DNA of 64,000 bases from Portulaca oleracea (Eukaryota > Streptophyta > Magnoliopsida > Caryophyllales > Portulacaceae): contig CM055876.1 of assembly GCA_029582165.1 (NCBI GenBank), forward strand, positions 30,263,317-30,327,316. Direction: 5' to 3'. This document shows, in pieces, positions 55,239 through 64,000 of this stretch; the first letter of the stretch is position 1; every line of letters starts with the position of its first letter. Both the position numbers and the translations under genes were made by a program. The notes under the pieces were generated by a model. It worked only from the letters and a program-made list of their open reading frames with translations. It had not been told where the DNA came from and made no database searches.

Positions 55239-56766
55239 TCACTAAACTCTCAACTACTCCCTCAGATGTCCCTTCGTCAGTCGCCTTTGGATTAGTTACC
55301 TCGGATGATACCCGGTCTTCGTTACTGTCGTAATGAATATCGAAGGTTTCCAAACGCCCGGTTTCGTCCCGTTGATAAACCCGAAACCAACCTATCCTGT
55401 CCTGAAAAGGTGGAGGAATTCAGAGACTCAGCTCAACGCCCCCCTAAAGACACAACATGCAATGGATGAAGAATTCTATTTGAACTCCGAATAATCGAAC
55501 TAAGGCTCGAGACTATATGTGAAGCCCAAATAAAATTCTTATGCAGAATGCTGACTCAGGCTCGAAATAACATGTTTAAACCTTATCGGACCGAATCCCG
55601 AGGACTCAGGCCTCTCATAAGGGTTAAACATATTAATCTAGCGGACTAGACTAACTAGAAACCCATTTGGACCATATAAAGGGTAGGCCCGCTCACAAAA
55701 TCCGCGTGGATCTCATGAGGCCCAACGACTTTAGACAGCCCAAATGTACTTCGGACTCGAAACACCAAGATTCTATGTAAAAAGGAAAGAAAAACACAAA
55801 CACGAATGAAGACCCGAAACGACTTAACTGGATCCGCAGCCACCGAAGCTCAGGAGTCCGCGGATCCTTGGGCTTGCGCTTGAGGCTGCGGATTTTCTGG
55901 GCTCAAAATTACTACCAAGCCCAGATCCCAGCCAAACACAAAACAACGACCGACACCTAACACACAGATAGCCTGATTCAAGCCTGACAATGACCGAGCC
56001 CCACAGAAATCCGCGCGGATTTCTGGGCTCAGCCTACACGCCCGAATCGATTAAAAAGAAAACAAACCGGAAGAATTTGGACCACATGTGACCCGGGCCC
56101 AACCTGGAATCCGCGCGGATTCCCTGGATCTGAGTCCTATGTGGGCCAAATTCTGACCAGACACCGACCTTCCCCAATTTAGGCCTATCAGTAGCCGAGC
56201 ACAACAGGAATCCGCGCGGATTTCTGGGCTCAAGCCTACTGTCGGGCCTAAACCAAGGTCCGTCACACAGAACAGAAAAGATGAAAGAAGACTTCATTTT
56301 TAACTTTTTTCCTCTAAGCACTATTGCATGGTCTCAGGTTCGAGGATAGGGAAAAACACATAGCATACAAATGCAGTTCAATCCTAACCAAGGCCCTACG
56401 TTTAGAGTTTAAGGGTTGATTCACTACCGGCTCCTAACTCGTGTCCCGGGTATTTGGCCTCCATGGGGTGCATGGAAGGTTAATACCCCCGGGTTGCTCC
56501 TTTTAATCAAGTGGATTAAGGAGTATGGCACGAGGGGGAAAAACAACCACCGGCTCGGTGAAGGTCTAAATGGACCCACCTGAGTTGAATGGTTAATGTT
56601 TTTCCCGAAATGGTAAATAAGGATTTTCCTAAACGGTACCTTGTGTGCCCGACGAAGGGGAAGGCCCGTGAGATGCAAATAATGACTAAAGTTAAAAAAA
56701 CGTGACAACTTTTTTTTTTAAAAAAAAAACTAAACCCGACTTTTCAAGTTTTTACCCTCTTATAAG
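55239..56766. other. 5' untranslated leader of the gypsy element with a right palindrome array
   Basis: Non-coding leader between the primer site and gag on the minus strand. At about 55700-56225 it contains several ATCCGCG(C/T)GGAT palindromes; GAAATCCGCGCGGATTTCTG occurs near 56005 and again, with a small change, near 56207. An open frame ending at about 55206 (MSNPNDD..) is probably the true gag start, now shifted. Confidence 0.6.
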
Positions 56767-56784
56767 TCCCCAGTGGAGTCGCCA
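56767..56784 (-). other. Primer binding site, tRNA-Arg type
   Basis: On the coding strand TGGCGACTCCACTGGGGA begins one base inside the 5' LTR. It is complementary to the 3' end of plant tRNA-Arg(ACG), whose reverse complement reads TGGCGACTCCGCTGGGGA, with one mismatch. It primes minus-strand DNA synthesis. Confidence 0.8.
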
Positions 56785-56785
56785 C

Positions 56786-58428
56786 TGTAGGGCCCGCGGC
56801 CCCGGAGGGCACGGTCCCCCACGGAGGGTCGATTCGACGTAGGGTTGCTTATTTTTCTTAAGGGACGATTTTAAGGAAATTTGGCCTTTTAGAAATTAAT
56901 TTTGAAATAGGAGAAAACAACGCGGGAAAAAAAAATAATATAAAAAAAGAGCAAAGTGGGCCGGATCCGCGCGGATTCGGTGCCCACCCAAGCCGAAAAC
57001 AGGTTTTTGCGAAAAAACTAAAAAAAGGAAATTGAGCCGAAGCGGGCCGGATCCACGCGGATTCCGGACCCACCCAGGCCAAAACAAGCTTTCTGAGTTT
57101 TGAACTAGAAAAAAAAGGGGAAAAAAGAAAAAAAACCGGGCCAAACAAAGAGCTTAGGTCGCGGATCTTGGGGCCATTTGGGCCGAAACTCCACCCAAAT
57201 CCTCGCGGATTCGGGTTCCGTTTTGGCCCAAATGATTCCCGGATCCACGCAAATCCAAATCAAACTGGGTTTTTTTTTTAGAAAAAGGAAAAGAAGAAAG
57301 GGAGTCGCCAGTTAATTTTTAAAAAGGGTAAAATTAACAAAACCTTTAAAAAAAGAGAAAGAAGGGAAAAAAAACTGACTCCGGTCCCAAACCAAAGATT
57401 GAATTCGGGGGTAAAGAAGTCGGTGTAGGGGGATGCCCTTGCACCGCCCGCCGAAGCGGCCTTTACTAAGTCGGGTTACATCAGGAAAACAAAGAAAGGA
57501 AATAAAACAAAAAAAAAAAGTTAAAAAGTTGTCACAGATTTTCTAAACTCGTGCAATTAACAATAGAAATAATGGAGTTCAACACATAACTGAAACAAAA
57601 AAATAAAAAAACTGAAATTACAGCGGGCAGGGAACTAAAGGACTACATTATTACAATCGTTAAAAAACGAAATAAACAAAACTAATGGCCGAACAGATGA
57701 GAAAGAAGATGCGGATTACCCAAATCCGCGCAAACTCGCAGGAGCCGGGTCAGGAATCGGAAATCCGCGTGGATTTTTCTTGTGCCGGTTGAGTGATCGA
57801 ACCCCGAAATTGGCCGGAAAAGTGGTTGAATCCGCGCAAATCTCCAGATTTAGTAGTGGTGAATTCTCGGCTATTTCCGCTTTCTCCTCCGGGTCCAAAT
57901 TTTCCAACCTCTACAAAGGATCCGCGCGGATCCCTTTATAGGCATAGGAAAGGGGCAGCGGTTGGCGTGATTCTGAAATCCGCACCAACCTCCGAATCGC
58001 CGGCGATTGCCCAAAATCCAGCACATCGCTGGCGATCGCCAATGCGTTATTCAACCGTCGAAAACCGCCTGCAGTTTCTTTTTGACCAAATCCGTGCCAG
58101 TCTGATGGGTCAACCCGGGACCAAATCCGCGCGGATCTGTGGGTTATGCCCGAATCCGGGTCCGATTTGCAATATGGGTCGGGTATGGTTCAAGGTCCGG
58201 ATCCGCGTGAGATGCACATCTTGGCCCAAAATTTGCACAAATCCGCGCAGACCCACCGATTTTGGCCCAAAGGCTAAATCCGCGCCAACCCAAAAATTTT
58301 GGCCTAAAATGCAAATCCGCACAATTCTTCCTAGGCCAAACCCTGACTTTGGCCCAAATCCGCGTGAGCCCTCAATTCTGTTCCCGGGTTAAACTGGAAA
58401 CCTGCTCGACCCATTTTCGGTGTCTACA
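56786..58428 (-). repeat. 5' LTR (right copy), 1643 bp
   Basis: On the coding strand it begins TGTAGACACCGAAAATGGG, the usual start of Tat LTRs, and ends in CCCTACA. It retains more complete ATCCGCGCGGAT palindromes than the left LTR, for example at 56963-56978, 57924-57936 and about 58124-58136. Confidence 0.95.
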
Positions 58429-58485
58429 CTCCGCTATTTTGGCTTCGTTTTTGATACCTTGCACATTCCAATAGAGGATTTTCAT

Positions 58486-60050
58486 TAATAAATTACCAAA
58501 CTTTGAAGAGGCTTGCTAATAGGACTACCCTTTGCTCTCATGGAATTTGATGCCAAATTCATGACAATTAAAATTATGCTATCCATAAACATTGGGTATG
58601 TTAAAGAGCTTTGACAACCATCATACTTGAAACATGTTCGTTGTTTGTCTACAAAAGGTGGCCGCTTTATATGAGTTTCCTCTTTATTCCCTACATGGAT
58701 GACTCTCCTCAACTGGGAGACATTTCGTGACTCAATGAATACTTCAAGCTTAAGACTTTTGCTTTTGAAGTTGGTTACTCCCAACTTTAGTTCAAGTTTT
58801 CCTTTCAGAAAGTTTTTAGAAGTAGCCTTGGAGGTTACTATAATAATAGTAAGCTCTCTCGCTATTAGTACGTAATTTTTATTGCCCAAGACTGTGTACA
58901 ATCTAGTAGACTCATCACAAACTAAAAACATGTTGAGCAAAATACAAATGAAATTGTCCAAAAGACAAACTGAAAGATGTACAAGATTACGATCGTGGTT
59001 TGAATGCTTCCTCTTGACAGTCCAAGGCTCCTTGGAAGGCACATTTATTTTTTTTTCTCAGTCCCACTACATGATCCAGCAAGCTTATTGCCTGAATTGT
59101 CTTGAGTAAACTGTAGTAACCTTTTGTCCTGCTTGAGATCCAAACCAGCTCGCTAAGAAACTTTGGGAAAACAACTTGGACAAACAAGTTACTATAATGA
59201 AACACCAAGGAAGTTAAAGCTAGCCAAAGCAAACTTACAACTCTCAAGCGAGGGATGCACAAAGGGTACATAAGGAGCTCCTTCAAAAAATTGTCACCAC
59301 AAGGCTAACAAAATCAAAAAATGCAAAGGGCAAACAAAAAAAGACATAGGTGGGCTGTCAATTTCCTTTAAGGAAACCTCACAACCCAAATCATGAACCA
59401 AAGAACATAATAGCCTACAACTGAAGAAATTAGTGGAACCGAGGACCACTTGAAACAAGCGAAAGAGAATAAAGGTAGTCAGGAAAACAATGCTATGAAT
59501 GGCCTTAAGGTACCAAGACTGACGATAATTGGTAATCCAGACCAAAAGATTGGAGCACAACACGCATATGGCTAAAATATTTTGACTCTTAACTAAAACT
59601 CTCTCAAATAGCCAAATCAAAGGGGAGCAAACCCAACTATAGTCGACTAAATTTGCCAAGTAAAGCTAGATAAACAGCAAAGTGTTAATCCCAACAAGAA
59701 AAATTCAAAGGGCATATAAGAGCAAGTAATATGAGCAAAGGCAGTTTTTTTTCAAGGAGACTAAGATGGTATTGTTGTAATCTGAACTAAAAGAGCAAGA
59801 AACAATCAAATTGACACCCCAACCAGCAAGATTAAGGTACACAAACCATCCAAACTTGATATGTTCCTTGTGCCTCATAGAACTGCAAGGCCCGAAAATT
59901 AGGCAATTACCACTCACAAAACAAAGCTTGGTAGTACTAAATCTGATGCTAACTAAGCTAAAAAGACACATTAGCATGTCATCATCCGTAGCATATCAAA
60001 TTAAACCATAGGACCGTTCTTCTATCTCATCAACGTCAGGATGTCAAAGG
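58486..60050 (-). other. Probable 5' part of the LINE (ORF1/5' UTR), not clearly coding
   Basis: This lies directly upstream of the LINE ORF2 start at 58485 on the minus strand, where ORF1 would be expected. A 185-codon open frame (59042-58485) and other open stretches exist, but I see no RNA-binding or zinc-knuckle motif that would identify ORF1. It may be degenerate ORF1, 5' UTR, or older intergenic DNA. Confidence 0.35.
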
Positions 60051-60754
60051 CCTTTAGACTATTGCTTCCATCCATGTCTTTCAAAGCTAGTACTAGTATA
60101 GTTCATATTTAATTTGGCCCTAAAAAATAGGATTTCACATTTATTTATAAAATACCTATCCGTTGAATGTGAATTTACATATATTAACTAATTCAACTAT
60201 CAAATTTATGGGATTTATTTATTTTTAAACCCTCGTCTAAAGTTTGTTTTTAGGGGATTAATGAAACTTAATTTGACCTACGTCAATTTTTTTTAATTTT
60301 TACATGAACTAATCAATACTTTTTCTTTTATGGGTTCAACACTTTACTCAACCTTTTCACTCTCTAATTTATTAGATGCACCCAGAATATATGCTCCAAA
60401 TGCTAAGATTGTTTACTTTTATCATTATGATGATATGATTGTTCACTCTAATATCTTGAAGTATATGTTTCGGGTGCATTTAATATATATTGCACTCACT
60501 CTTATGAAAAAATACTGAAAAACCTAAAAAAGGGAAATATAAAAAAAATTATGGCCCAGCAACGCGGGTTGGGCTTTGATCCAGATTCATGAATATCAAC
60601 CCCAGCCCAATGTGACGATCGTGTTCGTCTTCTTCTTCATCATCATTTTTTCGCTTTCAGATTTCGTCTTTGACGCGAATTAAACTGAACATTCCGGTAA
60701 TTCAGTGCGCCGGTTGACTGAAGTGACTCAGAGTCAGAGAGTGAAAGTCAAACA
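60051..60754. promoter_or_regulatory. Intergenic and promoter of the site-2 protease gene
   Basis: AT-rich up to about 60540. Then comes a more mixed stretch with GGGTTGGGCTTTGA and CCCAGCCCAATG. GCCCA/TGGGC words of this kind (site II-like) are common in plant housekeeping promoters. No TATA box is evident near the ATG at 60755. Confidence 0.5.
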
Positions 60755-63488
60755 ATGGAAGGTGGTCAACTAAGACGTTTCAGAAGACGAGCAAGGGGTC
60801 AAACTCACACCATTCTACCTCTTCGTTCTACTCGACTCTCCAACACCATTTCTTGCTGGTATCCCCTCAATTCTCCTCCCGTTCAATTCACCCTAATTTT
60901 TCGACTTGATTTAGGGTTTGCAAATTCAATTGAATTTGATTGACATCTGCAGGTATTGCGACCTCAAGATTTCCACTCTCAACGAACCTCTCTATCGTTT
61001 CGGACAGAAACATGCAAGGTCACTTTCTCAATCCTTTTTTAGGGTTTAGGGTTTAGAATTTGTCAGAACTTTCGCGGATTTTGAGGTGTTGTGCATCTGA
61101 ATTTGATTCTTCTGAATATACTCAATACCAATACATCATTGCGTAATGTTATTTGCTTGTTAGTATGATTTGATCCAGCTTTTGGCACTCTGTTGCTAAA
61201 TCAGAATTGGCTGTTTCTCTCTAGTCTGTCTCAAATTCAATCTTCGTTAATAATAATGGCAATACAAAAATGATATGTAAATTTCACCTATTGGAAATTT
61301 GGAATTAAAGGTTCAGGGCGTTGTGTAAAGTTTCTAAATTTGGGGTATTTTCTTCTTAAATAGATTTAGCCTTCATCCCTAAAATCAATGCTGTAGTAAT
61401 TAATAAACTATAACCAATGTTAGATCCATACTTCCTGCCATTGCCTTCTTTTCCTCCTTATTTTTCTCTACTTTTAACAAATTTCTACTGGAAGTGATAG
61501 AGGGTTTGGCATCCACTGATAATATAATTGATATTTGCTCCTTCATTGCTTGGCTTATTGATGATCGAATGATTGACTCTACTTCTTTTGCAGGTTTTTA
61601 AGAGTATGGTTTACCATAGGGATTGGCTTTAGCTTAAGCGTGCTGTTTGGTGTTTCTATGGTAATAACACTGCGAAGTAACCATGTGATGCCGTCCATGA
61701 CTCCCCCAACCCCATCATTTCCAACTGGCCAAACGGGCAATTTTACTTTTAGTGAATCGCTGTGGTTTTATGCTTGAACAGGTTCTTATCTGGGAATTGG
61801 TGGCCACCCTATTCCTGCCATATGGAAGCAAGATGAGTGACCTTTTCAGCTCCATAATATTTGGGTTTAACCCTTCGGTGAGCTTTTTAGTTATCTTTTT
61901 CCCATCATGAATGTTTTCTTTCTTTCTTGATTTTTTTTATTTTTTATTTTTTTAAGACTCCAGCTTTGAACAGGTTTAGGTATGGATATTATAGTACTTA
62001 GATGCATACTGAGAATTTTGTGGTCATACTAATCCTTTACTATTGTTGTACTATTTTATCTGTAGGTTTTTATCATTAAGATGTCCCTCATTGATGTTGG
62101 ACATTTGATAGTTTCTACTATGATATCTGTAATGGTGCATGAATTTGGCCATGCTGTTGCTGCTGCAAGGTCAGTTCTCGTCTTTTTCGCACCTTTTTTT
62201 TGTTATGGAATTTTCATTGCAATATTCAATTTGAGGTAGAAAACAGGATATACCAAAGTCTGTGTTTGCTGATGCTAAGTTGTCTATGAATGTCATTTAC
62301 GTTTGGTTTCATAAACCAACAATTGGTAGCTGTAAGTCAGATAAGGTTATGTTGGATAGACCGATAGAATGCATGTCTTTCAATCACTCTATGTCCATTG
62401 AAGGAGAAAACCCACTCCTTGACAATAATTGCCTCCTTTTTTAAAATTTTTTGCTGGTGGGTCTGAATACAATTCTAGTCTGATTTAATACCTGGAGGGC
62501 TAGCTTCTTATTTTTACCATTGTAGGGATCCCTTTGATGGGAAGCAGTGAAGGCATACAACTGGAGTACATTGCCATATTTCTTGCTGTTCTCTTCCCAG
62601 GGGCGCTAGTTGCTTTAAACTATGAACTACTGCAGGCTAAGCCACATGCTACTGCACTTCGTATATATTGTGCTGGAATCTGGCACAATGCTGTTGTGAG
62701 TGAGCTTGTAGTTGTTTCTTTGCAATATATTTGAGCTGTAAATATCTGATTCTAGCTAGTATATTTAGTGTCATGTTTAAAGAGTTCTATGAGATTGGTT
62801 GGATTGTTTTCTTAAAGCTGACTTTATGGAATATATTTCAAGTGCTGTGCAGTTTGTGGATTGGCGTTGTTGTTGTTGCCTGCAATTCTGTCCCCTCTCT
62901 ACGTACATGGTGAAGGCCCCATGGTAATTTCAAAAAAAATGTATTCCCTTGTGATATCTGTATTTTACTTAATGTGCTTTTGATTAAATTGATGGTGTTG
63001 GCTACTTGGCTTATTGGACTTATGTTTTCATTGGGCTCCAGGTATTGGATGTCTCTCCAAGCTCACCACTCGCTGGTTATTTGTCACCTGGTGATGCCAT
63101 TATTTCATTAAATGGGATTAAGATACGCAACTCACTAGAATGGATGGAAATGGCTATCTTGCTGGAGAAGCAGACACGGGAAAACATTGAGGCCATGAAA
63201 GGTTCTCTGAGCATTAACAGGAAGATGGTTTACTGTGCTCCGAGTTCTTTGCTTCAGAAAAGTGAAAGACTGTTCATCATGGCGAATCAGTCTTGTCCTG
63301 AAGATCACATTGCTTTTGTATCCATCCCCTGCTCTGATTTCAGCGCACATTTTGTTGATGGTGAACATGATTTGCAAAAGATAGGTAATCATGGGTACTG
63401 CATTAGGTATGCTGATGTTGCCAAGCTTAGGAATTGTGGGAGACCTGGGACAACCACTGATGGTAGAAGCAACTGTATGTGTTCAGAG
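60755..63488 (+). CDS. S2P: Site-2 protease (S2P / MBTPS2 homologue, peptidase family M50), 3' partial
   Basis: Eight exons: 60755-60858, 60953-61018, 61594-61660, 61782-61877, 62066-62169, 62548-62695, 62843-62923 and 63042-63488, all with GT-AG borders. They give 371 residues so far. S2P homologues have about 510-530, so the rest lies outside the window. Exon 5 encodes MVHEFGHAVAAA, the zinc-binding HExxH motif. Exons 6 and 7 give SEGIQLEY, FPGALVAL, RIYCAGIWHN and LALLLLPAILSPLYVHGEG. Exon 8 starts a PDZ-like part, VLDVSPSSPLAGYLSPGDAI and SLNGIKI, followed by a cysteine-containing luminal stretch. Role (family knowledge): a Golgi intramembrane metalloprotease that releases membrane-bound bZIP factors after site-1 cleavage, in salt and ER stress. 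The exon 6 and 7 acceptors were chosen to keep the conserved ASEGIQ and CCAVCGLAL joints. The second metal-ligand motif is not yet reached. Confidence 0.93.
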
Positions 63489-64000
63489 GTGGGCTTCAAA
63501 TTTAATTAGTTTGATGCTAAGAAAAGTTACAATGTGATATGATTTAATGAACTTGAAGGGAGGTAGCTCAACATTTTCTTCAGCAGTGGCTTAAGTGAAA
63601 ATTTATGTGTCTACTCTCTAGTATTTAGCATGAGAACTGTTAGCTTTGCTCAACATTGCTGTATAAATGACCTGCTTTTACTAGTTGGACTGTGTATATA
63701 GAATTGGGGAACTGACAAGCAAGTTGCAATTTGCAAAGTTCATTATGGTTCTCGAATAATGAACTGAGTTGATCATGCACAAGTGACACAAGGGAAAAAC
63801 TTATCATTTAAAGTTTCCATAGGTGCAAACCTTTTTCTTCTTTTTGTGTGTGTGTTGGGGTGGGGGTGGGGGGTTCAAAATATGAAGTTCATTTCACTTA
63901 GTGATATGGTATATACTCTATGATATTTTGGGGTGGAGGTGCCTTGCTGTTACTTCATCAAACCATATGGGTCTCACTGTTATTTTTCTTTGTTTTGTTT
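63489..64000. other. Intron 8 of the site-2 protease gene, incomplete
   Basis: Begins with the donor GTGGGC after SEG of exon 8. T-rich, intron-like composition. It contains GTGTGTGTG and GGGGTGGGGG tracts at 63848-63873. No further S2P exon is recognised before the window ends. Confidence 0.6.

Larger units (their letters stand above)
42769..58428 (-). mobile_element. Ty3/gypsy LTR retrotransposon, Tat group, 15.7 kb, with extra antisense ORFs
   Basis: LTRs are at 42769-44375 and 56786-58428. Each has TGTAG..CTACA ends. Target duplications are CTTCG (42764-42768) and CTCCG (58429-58433), with one mismatch. The coding strand is minus, so the right LTR is the 5' LTR. The domain order is gag, protease, reverse transcriptase, RNase H, a second archaeal-type RNase H, then integrase with zinc finger. 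The second RNase H is diagnostic of the Tat (Ogre/Retand-like) group. The element lies inside the LINE endonuclease. Between pol and the 3' LTR it has plus-strand ORFs (44857-45363 and 46199-47689). Non-coding parts are filled with a CG palindrome. Near-identical LTR stretches indicate a fairly recent insertion. Confidence 0.95.
35292..58485 (-). mobile_element. L1-type LINE on the minus strand, split by a CACTA and a gypsy element
   Basis: The 3' poly-A appears as a T run at 35292-35299. Going up the window on the minus strand, the LINE consists of 35300-35892 (RNase H), 39230-42768 (zinc-knuckle, reverse transcriptase and most of the endonuclease) and 58429-58485 (start of ORF2, MKILYWNVQG). 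Removing the CACTA (35893-39229) and the LTR element (42769-58428) restores continuity. ORF2 carries several stops and frameshifts, so it is dead. ORF1 and the 5' end should lie beyond 58485 but are not clearly recognisable. Confidence 0.85.

Noticed and set aside
59294..59977. Hydrophobic minus-strand frames that could suggest membrane proteins
   Set aside because: Phe/Leu-rich because the plus strand is A-rich; several overlapping frames look alike and none has a family motif.
61661..61781. Read-through of site-2 protease intron 3
   Set aside because: The stretch is open for about 39 codons, but it ends in a stop before exon 4. GT-AG splicing joins VSM to VLIWEL, as expected for the transmembrane segment.

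Overview
This window is nuclear DNA of a flowering plant, most likely a eudicot. It contains an LRR receptor kinase, a myosin-binding DUF593 protein, a plant-type site-2 protease and eukaryotic tRNA-Glu genes, with GT-AG introns in AT-rich intergenic DNA and a heavy load of plant transposon families. I cannot name the species from the sequence alone.

Host genes are few. From left to right they are: a complete two-exon LRR receptor-like kinase of the EFR/FLS2-like type on the minus strand (3531-6772); a tRNA-Glu(CUC) gene (8440-8511); a two-exon, 80-residue secreted peptide whose six-cysteine spacing is that of arthropod/fungal-type defensins (11431-11788); a second tRNA-Glu(CUC) (15679-15750); a two-exon membrane-anchored myosin XI-binding protein on the minus strand (18177-21312); and the first eight exons of a site-2 protease gene, which runs off the right edge (60755 onward). 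These genes are independent. There is no operon logic and no evident shared pathway, although the receptor kinase and the defensin-like peptide are both plausible immunity genes.

From 22.6 kb to 60 kb the window is essentially a transposon nest. It holds solo LTRs with perfect 5-bp target duplications (a third lies at 1.6-2.5 kb), hAT- and Stowaway-type MITEs, and long foldback elements that share a terminal motif. A minus-strand LINE runs from 35.3 to 58.5 kb or beyond. It was interrupted by a CACTA transposon (35893-39229) and by a 15.7-kb Ty3/gypsy retrotransposon (42769-58428).

The gypsy element belongs to the Tat group, because it carries a second, archaeal-type RNase H. It is on the minus strand and has near-identical LTRs, a tRNA-Arg-type primer site, gag-protease and pol ORFs in different frames, and extra ORFs on the opposite strand. 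One of those antisense ORFs looks like a plant-mobile-domain gene with its own TATA box and an intron. Its non-coding parts and LTRs are studded with a short CG palindrome (AATCCGCGCGGATT). The CACTA element carries a captured first exon of a CDCA7-type zinc-finger gene.

The items most worth following up are the defensin-like gene, the antisense ORFs and palindrome field of the gypsy element, the captured zinc-finger exon, and the repeat expansion in the myosin-binding protein.
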